64,000 nucleotides of DNA from Tragulus kanchil (lineage: Eukaryota > Chordata > Mammalia > Artiodactyla > Tragulidae), in assembly GCA_022376925.1 (NCBI GenBank), contig JAIOJX010000025.1:141753301-141817300 (forward strand). Reading direction: 5' to 3'. Below the pieces are notes generated by a model. It worked only from the letters and a program-made list of their open reading frames with translations, was not told the origin of the DNA and did not search any database. The position numbers and the translations under genes are program-made. Each line of letters begins with the position of its first letter. The first letter of the stretch is position 1. This document shows positions 46,011-58,466 of this stretch, one piece after another.

Positions 46011-46570
46011 TAACCATTAAGATATTGAAGAAATTATGAATGTGATTCTGAAGGTAGGTCATAAAAGATATGCAAACTTGCCTTATATTTGGGGGGATGC
46101 TTTGGGTTTTTCTCATATGAAGTAAGTTGTTTTGGTTTGCTCATTATTTGCATAATAAATTCAGTACTAGAGGCAATATCCCCAGATAGCCTCCTTTATT
46201 GACTGTCCTGGTTTTCATTTTAGCACATAGAAAATGTCATCATCCTGTGCATTCTGAACCCTTAATGCTACTTACAGCATTACTATGGATATATCCTTTT
46301 GGTATTGCTTGTCCAAATGTTTCTGTTCTGTGCTTGGTGCCAAGGCAACAAACCAAGTGGTTTGTGATTTCTATTTAGTCATTTTGTTAAGGGGAAACAT
46401 CTATGCATTGCTCTGTGCCACAAACTATACAGTGCAATTTTCTTCTAGTATTTACTTTGGAACACATGTAGTAACCAGCCTCTGAAATAGCCAGCCCTGT
46501 TCCTTGCCTCTCTGTACTTATGTGCTTATGTAGTTCCAACCCACAGTGAATTGGGCTGATTTAGAGGGCT

Positions 46571-47134
46571 GTCTTAGTGTAGGATATTATAACAAAATGG
46601 GGCTTCCCAGTGGCTCAGCAGTAAAGAATCTGCCTGCAGTGCAGAAGGCACAGAAAATGCTGCTTTGTTCCTTGGGTGGAGAAGATCCCCTGGAGGAGGG
46701 CAAGGCAACCCACTCTAGTATTCTTGCCTGGAGAATTCCATGGACGGAGGAGCACGGCAGGCGCAGTCCATAGAATCGCGAATAGTCAGACACAGTTGAA
46801 ACGACTGAGCATGCACACATGAGGAGCTTAGACAACAAGCACTTATTTTCTCATAGTTTTGGAGACTGGATGCTTCAAGACTAAAGTGTTGACAGAGCTC
46901 TGGGGAGAGTTCTTTTCCTGGTCTGCAAATGGCCAACTTCTTGCTGGATTCTCACATGTCAGAGAAAGAGGGTTCTAGTCTTTTCTTTTAAGAACACTGA
47001 TCTTATGCAGACTCCATTATCATGAATTTATCTACATCTAATTACCTCCCAAAGGCCCTACATTCAAATACTATCACATTGGTATTAGAGCTTCAACATA
47101 CAAATTTTCAAGAGACATACTCACTCCATAGCAA
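46571..47134 (-). mobile_element. MLT1A-like LTR, second D14 copy
   Basis: Repeat of 45447-46010. Confidence 0.75.
46601..46824 (+). mobile_element. Bov-tA SINE, second D14 copy
   Basis: Repeat of 45477-45700. Confidence 0.9.
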
Positions 47135-47318
47135 TAACCATTAAGATATTGAAGAAATTATGAATGTGATTCTGAAGGTAGGTCATAAAAGATATGCAAA
47201 CTTCTGCCTTATATTTTGAGAAGGAAACTGTCGTATTATGGGACATTTAAACAATCTCATGGACAAGCAATATTCTGAGAAGCTGAGACAGTCTGTGAAA
47301 AGCCATGTATGTGAAACA

Positions 47319-47512
47319 TTTTGGAAGCGGACCCTCTAACTGCATTGGGAATTCAAACCTTGCCATTATCATGGCCTCAACCCATATCTTGCTGTTACAT
47401 CATAAAAGATCCTGAGCTCTAACCACCTACCTATCACATTTTCAAATTCCCAACCCACAGAAATGAAGATTAAAAAAAAATTGTTGTTTTAAGATTCTAA
47501 ATTCTCGAATTT
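47319..47512 (+). mobile_element. Possible MLT1-type LTR fragment
   Basis: 'gaagcggaccctctaac', 'catcataaaagatcctgag', 'cccaacccacagaaatga' and 'ttgttgttttaag' follow the order of the 3' half of an MLT1 LTR in sense. Highly diverged. Confidence 0.5.
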
Positions 47513-48310
47513 CTTATTCTGAAGTAGTAGGTAAATAATACAGATGGATGACTTAGACATATGCTATTGTGATTTTTCTGTTTGGATTTGAGAAAGAAAC
47601 AAGGCTTCCTCTGACACTAGGAAAATGGTGTGACATAAATATCTTGGCCTTGGTTTTGTTAGAAATTGGTGTGTTACCTACTGATGGAATGTAGTGTTCT
47701 CCTTTCGAATATGAAAAAACTCAAAGAGCAAGGAAAAAGAAAACTACATCTTTTTTGAAATGTGATGAAATTAATGGAAAGACAAGACTGTTCTGCAGTC
47801 TTAGCACAGAAAAAGCAAGGTCATGATATAAAGTGCAGAGGTACCAAACTTTATCCCTGTCTGGATAGAAAGAGTGACTACTGCTTCTGTACTAATTGTA
47901 TGCTTAGCTTGTTAACATTCCCCCTGTTTTATAGCAGTTACAGATTAAGATGTCATATGGAATTTCCCCTGTTGCCTCACAGCATCTGATTCAGAGTAAA
48001 AATACACATGCAAATGACCTATCATAATGCCAATCTATAGCAGTTTTTGTGGTGCCCTGAAAATGAAATGATCCATGATTTCCCATAGTTTATGGTCTTC
48101 CTCTCTGAAACAAGTAATAAATCCAACTTTCTTTAATTACAGATGTTTACCTAGTTATCTTTTACCTGGAGTCCATTGACAAAATCTTAAAAATGGCCAT
48201 CTATTTCATAATAATTAGTATTTGCCTTTACTCATTACATTGATGGATGACATGGTTTGTTAACCCCAGAAGTGAATATTCCATGAATAAATCATTAATG
48301 CAACTTTTTT
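47513..48310. other. Unassigned sequence
   Basis: A 75-codon plus frame at 47762-47989 has no recognised family. It is repeated at 48885 by D15. Confidence 0.5.
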
Positions 48311-48529
48311 AAGGACTTTTCGAGTGGCTCAGTGGCAAAGGATCCACCTATAAGGTGGGAAACCTGGATTCAATCCCTGGGTTGGGAAAATCCTTTGAAG
48401 GAGGAAAAGCAACCCACTCCAGTATTCTTGCCTGGAGAATCCTATGGGCAGAGGAGTCTGGCACACTATAGTCCACGGGGTCACAAAGAGTTGGATACCA
48501 CTGAAGTGACTTAGCACAAATGCACACAC
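48311..48529 (+). mobile_element. Bov-tA SINE
   Basis: Sense copy: 'gagtggctcagtggcaaag', B-box-like 'gattcaatccctgggttgg', 'caacccactccagtattct'. Confidence 0.92.
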
Positions 48530-49433
48530 TGTTTTAAACAATGAGTATAGGGTTTTTCTTTTCCTTTTTTTAAAATATGTTTTTGAGAACCAGTGGAAAA
48601 AAATCTTGGTGCAAAAACTGCACCAAAATATACAGAAAAAACTGTTAAATATTCAAGTTACAGAGGAGATTGAGACATACTTTCTTGCTATCAGTTACTT
48701 TATTATTGCTATCTTTCTTTAAAAAATACTGTCTTGTAAAGAAATCCTCAGCAAAATATTATCATTTTGGCATTTTAAGAATCATTACCCAAGGACTAGT
48801 CCCTCCTTTTCACTGCTATTTAGTATTTAACATTCAAAGAGCAAGGTCATGATATAAAGTGCAGAGAACTACATCTTTTGAAATGTGATGAAATTAATGG
48901 AAAGACAAGACTGTTCTGCAGTCTTAGCACAGAAAAAGCAAGGTCATGATATAAAGTGCAGAGGTACCAAACTTTATCCCTGTCTGGATAGAAAGAGTGA
49001 CTACTGCTTCTGTACTAATTGTATGCTTAGCTTGTTAACATTCCCCCTGTTTTATAGCAGTTACAGATTAAGATGTCATATGGAATTTCCCCTGTTGCCT
49101 CACAGCATCTGATTCAGAGTAAAAATACACATGCAAATGACCTATCATAATGCCAATCTATAGCAGTTTTTGTGGTGCCCTGAAAATGAAATGATCCATG
49201 ATTTCCCATAGTTTATGGTCTTCCTCTCTGAAACAAGTAATAAATCCAACTTTCTTTAATTACAGATGTTTACCTAGTTATCTTTTACCTGGAGTCCATT
49301 GACAAAATCTTAAAAATGGCCATCTATTTCATAATAATTAGTATTTGCCTTTACTCATTACATTGATGGATGACATGGTTTGTTAACCCCAGAAGTGAAT
49401 ATTCCATGAATAAATCATTAATGCAACTTTTTT

Positions 49434-49652
49434 AAGGACTTTTCGAGTGGCTCAGTGGCAAAGGATCCACCTATAAGGTGGGAAACCTGGATTCAATCCC
49501 TGGGTTGGGAAAATCCTTTGAAGGAGGAAAAGCAACCCACTCCAGTATTCTTGCCTGGAGAATCCTATGGGCAGAGGAGTCTGGCACACTATAGTCCACG
49601 GGGTCACAAAGAGTTGGATACCACTGAAGTGACTTAGCACAAATGCACACAC
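49434..49652 (+). mobile_element. Bov-tA SINE, second D15 copy
   Basis: Repeat of 48311-48529. Confidence 0.92.
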
Positions 49653-50009
49653 TGTTTTAAACAATGAGTATAGGGTTTTTCTTTTCCTTTTTTTAAAATA
49701 TGTTTTTGAGAACCAGTGGAAAAAAATCTTGGTGCAAAAACTGCACCAAAATATACAGAAAAAACTGTTAAATATTCAAGTTACAGAGGAGATTGAGACA
49801 TACTTTCTTGCTATCAGTTACTTTATTATTGCTATCTTTCTTTAAAAAATACTGTCTTGTAAAGAAATCCTCAGCAAAATATTATCATTTTGGCATTTTA
49901 AGAATCATTACCCAAGGACTAGTCCCTCCTTTTCACTGCTATTCAGTATTTAACACTAATTCTCTCTCCTTTTTTGTTAAAACACATTTTGAATGATATT
50001 CATTGATTG

Positions 50010-50204
50010 TTTCTATGTGCTGCACACCATTTTATATGTTAGATTAATCATCTCAGAAATTTTATGAAGTACTGTTTCTTTTTCACAGTTGATTAAACTG
50101 AGGGATAGATTTAAAAGGCATTGTGCAAGAACCTGTAGGTATGAGTCAGAGTTTAAACTCATGCAAGCTGGTACACTTTAATCATTGTACCCTGCACAGC
50201 TTCT
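50010..50204 (+). mobile_element. MIR SINE
   Basis: Long MIR match in sense: 'tatgtgctgcacaccatttt', 'cacagttgattaaactgagg', 'tatgagtcagagtttaaac', ending 'ttgtaccctgcacagcttc'. Confidence 0.8.
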
Positions 50205-50718
50205 TCCTGGGTCTTAGGTATTCTGAGTATTAGCCATTACACCTCTGTCTGTTAATTCATTTTGATTGGTTGCATATTTATTCTGTTTAGTTTGAATAGC
50301 TTTAGCTTGAACATTTGAAAAGGTTCCAGGCAATGTATTTTCATCTGTCTACATGTATTCATAATGCCAATCAGACATTCAGTGGTTCGTTAAAGGGATT
50401 GGTAAATTTTAGAAACTTGAACCATGAAAAAATTAGATCATCATTTATTTTTGGCATGTTAGTTAAATGCACCAAGTAGACTAAATTAGAGGTTATGAAA
50501 GTTAAAAAATGGTGTTAAATATCTGTGATAATTTAAGAAAAATAATATGAAAGTGTCTTATTTTTATTATAATCTTTTCAATTATCAGCCATTCAGTCTA
50601 TAAATTAGAAAGGATATCTTTACTTCTAAAATGTGTTTTGGGCATATTTTTTGTTTTACTATCACCCATCCTATGGAAAGTCTACTTGAAACATGTTTAC
50701 CTTGGGAAACTATATTTC

Positions 50719-50775
50719 TCCACGGGTCACAAAGAGTTGGATACCACTGAAGTGACTTAGCACAAATGCACACAC
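50719..50775 (+). mobile_element. Bov-tA SINE 3' end, third occurrence
   Basis: Only the last ~55 bases of the SINE at 49434, at the start of D16 copy 2. Confidence 0.85.
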
Positions 50776-51131
50776 TGTTGTAAACAATGAGTATAGGGTT
50801 TTTCTTTTCCTTTTTTTAATATATGTTTTTGAGAACCAGTGGAAAAAATCTTGGTGCAAAACTGCACCAAAATATATAAAAAAAACTGTTAAATATTCAA
50901 GTTACAGAGGAGATTGAGACATACTTTCTTGCTATCAGTTACTTTATTATTGCTATCTTTTTTTAAAAAAATACTGTCTTGTAAAGAAATCCTCAGCAAA
51001 ATATTATCATTTTGGCATTTTAAGAATCATTACCCAAGGACTAGTCCCTCCTTTTCACTGCTATTCAGTATTTAACACTAATTCTCTCTCCTTTTTTGTT
51101 AAAACACATTTTGAATGATATTCATTGATTG

Positions 51132-51326
51132 TTTCTATGTGCTGCACACCATTTTATATGTTAGATTAATCATCTCAGAAATTTTATGAAGTACTGTTTC
51201 TTTTTCACAGTTGATTAAACTGAGGGATAGATTTAAAAGGCATTGTGCAAGAACCTGTAGGTATGAGTCAGAGTTTAAACTCATGCAAGCTGGTACACTT
51301 TAATCATTGTACCCTGCACAGCTTCT
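51132..51326 (+). mobile_element. MIR SINE, second D16 copy
   Basis: Repeat of 50010-50204. Confidence 0.8.
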
Positions 51327-51893
51327 TCCTGGGTCTTAGGTATTCTGAGTATTAGCCATTACACCTCTGTCTGTTAATTCATTTTGATTGGTTGCATATT
51401 TATTCTGTTTAGTTTGAATAGCTTTAGCTTGAACATTTGAAAAGGTTCCAGGCAATGTATTTTCATCTGTCTACATGTATTCATAATGCCAATCAGACAT
51501 TCAGTGGTTCGTTAAAGGGATTGGTAAATTTTAGAAACTTGAACCATGAAAAAATTAGATCATCATTTATTTTTGGCATGTTAGTTAAATGCACCAAGTA
51601 GACTAAATTAGAGGTTATGAAAGTTAAAAAATGGTGTTAAATATCTGTGATAATTTAAGAAAAATAATATGAAAGTGTCTTATTTTTATTATAATCTTTT
51701 CAATTATCAGCCATTCAGTCTATAAATTAGAAAGGATATCTTTACTTCTAAAATGTGTTTTGGGCATATTTTTTGTTTTACTATCACCCATCCTATGGAA
51801 AGTCTACTTGAAACATGTTTACCTTGGATAGACTAATACTCTAGTACTTCTTTCAACTATTAAACTTTAAAATTTTTTTAGAGATTGTGTGTG

Positions 51894-51912
51894 TGTGTGT
51901 GTGTGTGTGTGT
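51894..51912. repeat. TG microsatellite
   Basis: Short GT run, about 19 bases. Confidence 0.9.
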
Positions 51913-52397
51913 AAGGCCATGACATTGATAATAGGAAATTACTGCAGAAAACTGTTAGTCTCATTATCCAGAAACATTTCAATACTTTGAACATTTCAGG
52001 GATGGCCTCAAAATTTTGTAGTCCAGTCAACACAGATTGTTTTCATTTAACTACAATTTAACTTGGATATTAGCGAGTACTACCCTTTATTATACACATT
52101 TAATGGAGAGTTACACAGAATTCAATACCAAATCACTACTTTGGGAACAACAACAACAAAAAATTAGAAATTTTCTCTCACTTATTCTGACCTTTTTAGC
52201 CAAGAACTTATACTAGCTGAAGGATTTAGCAATTATAAGAATGGACATGGATTTACTTTTCAGTTCATTTCTCCCTAAATATTTCTGTTCATTCATCTCT
52301 TTTTCTCATTTTCTTATAACCACATGACTCCAGAAGGTAAAATGATGGATTTGAGGGATTAGATACACCTTCTTTGACTCCTTCTTATATTCAATCA
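51913..52397. other. Unassigned sequence
   Basis: No gene or repeat recognised; a short CAA run near 52150. Confidence 0.5.
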
Positions 52398-52540
52398 ACT
52401 AGCCTGTGGCCTTGAGCCAATTATTTTACCTCTCCATGTCTCTGATTTTTCATTTACAAATTGTGACATAGTAACTATTTACATAATTATTGTGTGCATT
52501 AAACATAATAATTCATGTGAAATCCTTATCACAAGCATTT
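52398..52540 (-). mobile_element. MIR SINE, antisense
   Basis: 'gccttgagccaattattttac', 'ctccatgtctctgatttttc' and 'aaattgtgacatagtaac' follow the antisense MIR order. A damaged partial copy lies at 53571-53625. Confidence 0.68.
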
Positions 52541-54665
52541 GATAAATACTTCATGAAGACTTATGCAATTATCCACTTCACCTTTTTATTGTGATGGCCT
52601 AATGAAACGTACCTTACAATTATGGGAAAGATTATGGACCAAGGGTGTTCTGAAATAATCACCATGCTAGCATTGAAAACATGGACTGAGTGTTGCCAGA
52701 TCACTAAAGTAAGGCCTTCTGAGGAGCGTATCACTCTTATAAGCTGACCTTGGCTGGAAGACTTCTGAAGACTTTACCAAATCTTCCTAAGGCTTCATGG
52801 GAGTCTGGCATACTTCTAACAGCTTTCTCTGCCTCTCTTTTTCCTCAGGGTCGGACTAGCAGTATGGTCTGATTTCTTTCTCTGATTTTTTTTTCACAGT
52901 TGCCCAAATAAAATCTTTGCAGCTCTATTCATAGTTTGATATCTGATTCTCAGAGAACCTAGACTTTACCTAACAATTATCCTGAGAAGACCTAGCTCTT
53001 TGCATCAGCTTCACTTTGACATGTCAGCATGCATGCACCCTATACCTACTACTACTTGAACTTTTTCTGCCCTATTTCCATCACTTGCAGTGTTTTGTGT
53101 ATAAAGCCCTGAATCAATAAATAGGATGGACCAAGGACGTATCTATGCAATTCAAGGTATGCATTTCAAGAACTAAATCGGACTGCCCAACATTACCCTT
53201 AGGGATACATCCTGAAAATATCAAACTCATAATAAATGGATAACTTAGCCTAGCTTAATCATTATTAGAGAATGAATAAAATTCCTTTTAATCATTTTTT
53301 GCAGAGAAATGGAATGAAATATGTGTCAAATTCACTGGGTGTTAATCGATTAGAAGTTGTAAGTGCATTTCACCAAAATGTAATTCAGATTATAGCAATT
53401 ACTGCAGATATCCTTGTACTGTCTTTATGCATGTCTGTGTGTGTAAGGATATTTGCCTCAGTTTTTACAACAAGACTAAGCATTTTGTGCCTTCAGCATA
53501 GAAGATGAATCTCTAGGAGATGGGACCTATCATTAATTAATCAAGTTCCAGCATCTCTCTTTGGAGTTACAAATTGTCATAGTAACTATTTACATATTTA
53601 GTTGAAAACTTTTGTGAAATCTTTGCATTTGATAAATACTTCATGAAGACTTATGCAATTATCCACTTCACCTTTTTATTGTGATGGCCTAATGAAACGT
53701 ACCTTACAATTATGGGAAAGATTATGGACCAAGGGTGTTCTGAAATAATCACCATGCTAGCATTGAAAACATGGACTGAGTGTTGCCAGATCACTAAAGT
53801 AAGGCCTTCTGAGGAGCGTATCACTCTTATAAGCTGACCTTGGCTGGAAGACTTCTGAAGACTTTACCAAATCTTCCTAAGGCTTCATGGGAGTCTGGCA
53901 TACTTCTAACAGCTTTCTCTGCCTCTCTTTTTCCTCAGGGTCGGACTAGCAGTATGGTCTGATTTCTTTCTCTGATTTTTTTTTCACAGTTGCCCAAATA
54001 AAATCTTTGCAGCTCTATTCATAGTTTGATATCTGATTCTCAGAGAACCTAGACTTTACCTAACAATTATCCTGAGAAGACCTAGCTCTTTGCATCAGCT
54101 TCACTTTGACATGTCAGCATGCATGCACCCTATACCTACTACTACTTGAACTTTTTCTGCCCTATTTCCATCACTTGCAGTGTTTTGTGTATAAAGCCCT
54201 GAATCAATAAATAGGATGGACCAAGGACGTATCTATGCAATTCAAGGTATGCATTTCAAGAACTAAATCGGACTGCCCAACATTACCCTTAGGGATACAT
54301 CCTGAAAATATCAAACTCATAATAAATGGATAACTTAGCCTAGCTTAATCATTATTAGAGAATGAATAAAATTCCTTTTAATCATTTTTTGCAGAGAAAT
54401 GGAATGAAATATGTGTCAAATTCACTGGGTGTTAATCGATTAGAAGTTGTAAGTGCATTTCACCAAAATGTAATTCAGATTATAGCAATTACTGCAGATA
54501 TCCTTGTACTGTCTTTATGCATGTCTGTGTGTGTAAGGATATTTGCCTCAGTTTTTACAACAAGACTAAGCATTTTTGTGCCTTCAGCATAGAAGATGAA
54601 TCTCTAGGGAGATGGGACCTATCATTAATTAATCTAATTGTTCCCAGAGTGAAGCATCTCTCTTT
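52459..54665. repeat. Tandem duplication D17 (copies 52459-53570 and 53571-54665)
   Basis: Offset 1090 over the clean part. The last ~70 bases of copy 1 and first ~55 of copy 2 are eroded. A missing T near 53487 in copy 1 changes the end of an apparent 78-codon frame. Confidence 0.95.
52541..53570. other. Unassigned sequence
   Basis: 'cccaaataaaatctttgcag' near 52904 could be a polyadenylation signal of an old LTR, but I cannot support a family. The 78-codon frame at 53272 is not recognised. Confidence 0.45.
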
Positions 54666-56694
54666 GGAGTTCTTATAATTTGATACCTTGTACTCCAACA
54701 TTAAGGCAACCACATTCACTTTACAGTTTTATAGTATTGCCTTATATATTTGTATTTCAATTCTAATCTTAGTTCATATTTAGCTCAGCACAAGTAGCCT
54801 ATAAAGGTAAATAAATACAAACATACTATACTAAATCTTACGAAAGCAAGACAGGAATCAAAGAGAATCTAAAAATATAAGTATAGACTGATTTTAAAAA
54901 GACAAGTGTGCCTGCTGTATCACCACAATACACTCTTCTCAAGACTGAAAGGCTCTGTTCCATTTCTTATTGGGACATAGGACGTTTGTTGGTGCATCAG
55001 AGAGCTGTCATAGCCTCCTATGAGTCTTTTAAAGTTCCTTTTGCCTAGGTTCTGTCCCATCTCTTTGCCCTCTTCCTTGATGGATTTGTGATACAGATCC
55101 AAAGATTGAGATTGCCAGAATGCCGCCTTACCTAGACATTCCCTCTCAAAGCCCTGCGCCTTTTCCAGGTAAATGATGCAGAGTGAAAGTTCTTACCACT
55201 TCAAATGAAACCCTGTGCTACACTAACTGGCGTAATTTGAACTCCATTTTAAGTCAAAAATTTAAACTCTAATACATAATCAAAGCATTCATCTAATGGG
55301 CATCCAGGAAGAAACCTTAGGTTGTGAATCCCTGTAAAAAGCAAAGCATTATGCCCCTCATAGTGTTTTCAATTTATTTGAATCAGCCCAATGTAGTTTT
55401 GAGAAGGAAATGTTTAATCTGTTTTAACTTTCTGGATTCCCAAAAGGTTCAATGGTGCCCCATGTCTACTCTGAGCTGCTGGTCCAGGTGTTAATTGGCA
55501 AAGTTACTCAGTACCTAACTCAGCTCAGTATCTAAACATGCAGAGAAATGGAAATGAAATATGTGTCAAATTCACTGGGTGTTAATCGATTAGAAGTTGT
55601 AAGTGCATTTCACCAAAATGTAATTCAGATTATAGCAATTACTGCAGATATCCTTGTACTGTCTTTATGCATGTCTGTGTGTGTAAGGATATTTGCCTCA
55701 GTTTTTACAACAAGACTAAGCATTTTTGTGCCTTCAGCATAGAAGATGAATCTCTAGGGAGATGGGACCTATCATTAATTAATCTAATTGTTCCCAGAGT
55801 GAAGCATCTCTCTTTGGAGTTCTTATAATTTGATACCTTGTACTCCAACATTAAGGCAACCACATTCACTTTACAGTTTTATAGTATTGCCTTATATATT
55901 TGTATTTCAATTCTAATCTTAGTTCATATTTAGCTCAGCACAAGTAGCCTATAAAGGTAAATAAATACAAACATACTATACTAAATCTTACGAAAGCAAG
56001 ACAGGAATCAAAGAGAATCTAAAAATATAAGTATAGACTGATTTTAAAAAGACAAGTGTGCCTGCTGTATCACCACAATACACTCTTCTCAAGACTGAAA
56101 GGCTCTGTTCCATTTCTTATTGGGACATAGGACGTTTGTTGGTGCATCAGAGAGCTGTCATAGCCTCCTATGAGTCTTTTAAAGTTCCTTTTGCCTAGGT
56201 TCTGTCCCATCTCTTTGCCCTCTTCCTTGATGGATTTGTGATACAGATCCAAAGATTGAGATTGCCAGAATGCCGCCTTACCTAGACATTCCCTCTCAAA
56301 GCCCTGCGCCTTTTCCAGGTAAATGATGCAGAGTGAAAGTTCTTACCACTTCAAATGAAACCCTGTGCTACACTAACTGGCGTAATTTGAACTCCATTTT
56401 AAGTCAAAAATTTAAACTCTAATACATAATCAAAGCATTCATCTAATGGGCATCCAGGAAGAAACCTTAGGTTGTGAATCCCTGTAAAAAGCAAAGCATT
56501 ATGCCCCTCATAGTGTTTTCAATTTATTTGAATCAGCCCAATGTAGTTTTGAGAAGGAAATGTTTAATCTGTTTTAACTTTCTGGATTCCCAAAAGGTTC
56601 AATGGTGCCCCATGTCTACTCTGAGCTGCTGGTCCAGGTGTTAATTGGCAAAGTTACTCAGTACCTAACTCAGCTCAGTATCTAAACATGCAGT
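54392..56694. repeat. Tandem duplication D18 (copies 54392-55540 and 55541-56694)
   Basis: Offset 1149-1150, with junction bases 'catgcag' shared. The start of copy 2 has one extra A ('ggaaatgaaat' against 'ggaatgaaat'), which alters the apparent start of a frame. The rest is nearly identical. No repeat family recognised inside. Confidence 0.96.
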
Positions 56695-57099
56695 GCAGGG
56701 ACCTTTTCAGGTCTTCATCTCTGCAGGCCCCAGTATGAAAGGACATTCATTAAGAGAAGCCAGTAAATCAGATTAGAACTGCAAAAGACATACAGTGGTC
56801 TCAACTCTCAGTTTGAAGTCAGCTTCTCAATGGTGACTCCAGCTCATATGTAAATATTGAAAGTCATAAGAATGAAGACAAATATTGCAATAAATAAATC
56901 ATCTAGGAAAACCACAAAAAGCAATTCACAAATGAGTAAACATATACTCATGTATAGTGTTTTAATCACTACTCCATTAAAGTAGTGATTGAAACATAGA
57001 AATAAAATGAGGTACCAGTTTCCTCCTAACCAAATGACACATTTTAAAAACAGAAGCTATTCACTCTAGTTCAAGGATTAGAAAATGAGGTATCCTTTC
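56695..57099. other. Unassigned sequence with a hairpin
   Basis: No gene recognised. Perfect 10-base arms 'aatcactact' (56964-56973) and 'agtagtgatt' (56981-56990) enclose a 7-base loop. Confidence 0.6.
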
Positions 57100-57242
57100 C
57101 CATACCCAATGGAATTCTCCAGGCAGGAATACTAGAGTGGGTAGCCTTTCCCTACCCCAGCAGATTTTCCCAATGCAGGGGTTGAACCCAGGTTCCCTGC
57201 ATTTCAGGTGGATTCTTTACTGTCTGAGCCACCAGGGAAGAC
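57100..57242 (-). mobile_element. Bov-tA SINE, truncated
   Basis: Antisense: 'tggaattctccaggcagg', 'ggttgaacccaggttccc', head 'gagccaccagggaagacc'. Confidence 0.9.
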
Positions 57243-57274
57243 CAAGAGTCCTAGAGTGGATAGTCCATTGTTTA

Positions 57275-57346
57275 TTCAAATCAAACCAGGGTCTCCTGCA
57301 TCGCAGACAGATTATTTACCAGTTGCATTACAAGGGAATCCCAATG
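57275..57346 (-). mobile_element. SINE head fragment
   Basis: 'ccagggtctcctgcatcgc', 'ttatttaccagttgcatta' and 'agggaatcccaat' resemble the antisense tRNA-like end of a Bov-tA SINE. Confidence 0.7.
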
Positions 57347-57442
57347 GGATTATAAATAGGTATATAATTTTCTAGAGTCAATTAACTAATATAAAAGTCC
57401 TATTCTTGAGTCCTTTCTTCTACTTTGCCATTTCCCTTAGGT

Positions 57443-57630
57443 CATGGTCCCTAGCCTCTGGGATCTAATTAATGCCTGATGATCTGAGATGGAGCTGATA
57501 TGACAATAGAAATGCATTTGCAATAAATGCAATGCACTTGAAACATCCCCAAAGCATCCCCCACGTTGGTCTGTGGAAAAACTGTCTTCCACAAAACCAG
57601 TCCCTGGTGCCAAAAAGGTCGGGACCACTG
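57443..57630. mobile_element. MER1-like hAT-Charlie element
   Basis: Same family as 25206-25399: ends 'catggtccctagcc' and 'ggtcgggaccactg', with internal 'taatgcctgatgatctgag' and 'ctgtcttccacaaaaccag'. Non-autonomous. Confidence 0.78.
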
Positions 57631-57890
57631 CTCGGTGATGCTAATGAAAGTTATTTAGCCTCACTTTTGTCCCCAGACATGTCGTAAAGTGTCAGATCAT
57701 GAATAGGTAGAACTAAAAAGTCTGTTCATCATAAATCACACTGACATGAGAAAACAAAAAAACTTACAGGAAAACCTTAAGCACAATATGTAGAGGAGAT
57801 TTAAGAGGTGGATTATTTAATGGGAGAGACATGCACATGCAGAACCACAACAATGATCTCATTATGTTTCTTCTTTGTGTCTTTGAATGC

Positions 57891-58056
57891 TGTTGTTACT
57901 GTATAGTTGCTGAGCTATGTTTGACTGTTTTGCAACTTTATGGACTACAGTCTGCCAGGTTCTTCTGCCCATAGAATCTCCCAGGCAAGAATAATGGAGT
58001 GAGTTGCCATTTCCTTCTCCAAGGAATTATACCTGCATATCCTGCATTGGCACATA
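57891..58056 (-). mobile_element. Diverged Bov-A SINE
   Basis: Antisense: 'tatggactacagtctgcca', 'cccaggcaagaataatgga', 'ttgccatttccttctcca'. Confidence 0.87.
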
Positions 58057-58149
58057 CTCTAAATATGTATACCTATGGTGAGTTCATGTTGATGTTTGGC
58101 AGAAAACAACAAATTTCTGTAAAGCAAGTATCCTCCAATTAAAAAAAAT
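58057..58149 (+). mobile_element. Ruminant L1 3' terminus
   Basis: 'gtgagttcatgttgatgtttg', 'cagaaaacaacaaatttctg' and 'tcctccaattaaaaaaaat' form the end of an artiodactyl L1 with its A-rich tail. Confidence 0.75.
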
Positions 58150-58272
58150 ATGCTAATAGTTACTATATAAGCAGTGAGATATACTTCTTTAATAACACAA
58201 TTGTTTCAAAAAAAGTTGAAATCGTTTTTCTGAATTTAGCCCAATTAAAAGAAAAATATTTTAAGAAATCAA

Positions 58273-58362
58273 TACCCCAGCAGATTTTCCCAATGCAGGG
58301 GTTGAACCCAGGTTCCCTGCATTTCAGGTGGATTCTTTACTGTCTGAGCCACCAGGGAAGAC
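58273..58362 (-). mobile_element. Bov-tA SINE, partial second D19 copy
   Basis: Head part of 57100-57242, cut at the junction. Confidence 0.88.
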
Positions 58363-58394
58363 CAAGAGTCCTAGAGTGGATAGTCCATTGTTTA

Positions 58395-58466
58395 TTCAAA
58401 TCAAACCAGGGTCTCCTGCATCGCAGACAGATTATTTACCAGTTGCATTACAAGGGAATCCCAATG
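58395..58466 (-). mobile_element. SINE head fragment, second D19 copy
   Basis: Repeat of 57275-57346. Confidence 0.7.

Larger units (their letters stand above)
44977..47217. repeat. Tandem duplication D14 (copies 44977-46098 and 46099-47217)
   Basis: Offset 1122, then 1124 after two extra T at the start of copy 2. Copy 1 ends in 'tttggggggatgc', where copy 2 continues 'ttttgagaagg'. Otherwise nearly identical. Confidence 0.95.
47718..49970. repeat. Tandem duplication D15 (copies 47718-48833 and 48834-49970)
   Basis: Offset 1123. The start of copy 2 contains a misplaced 20-base patch (48846-48865) copied from within the unit (47822-47841). The end of copy 1 has T where two other copies have C (48822, 'ctatttagt' against 'ctattcagt'). 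Confidence 0.95.
49598..51830. repeat. Tandem duplication D16 (copies 49598-50718 and 50719-51830)
   Basis: Offset about 1122. Copy 2 starts inside the SINE 3' end and is error-rich for its first ~250 bases (lost G, A and C, changed T runs) compared with the two other occurrences of the segment at 48475 and 49598. Confidence 0.95.

Noticed and set aside
53272..55742. A 64-78-codon frame present three times, resembling a small gene family
   Set aside because: The three copies are chained duplications D17 and D18 with identical flanks, and end differences are single-base indels at junctions.
56964..56990. Hairpin as a transcription terminator
   Set aside because: This is a vertebrate-type nuclear sequence, with no T run after the stem and no gene upstream.
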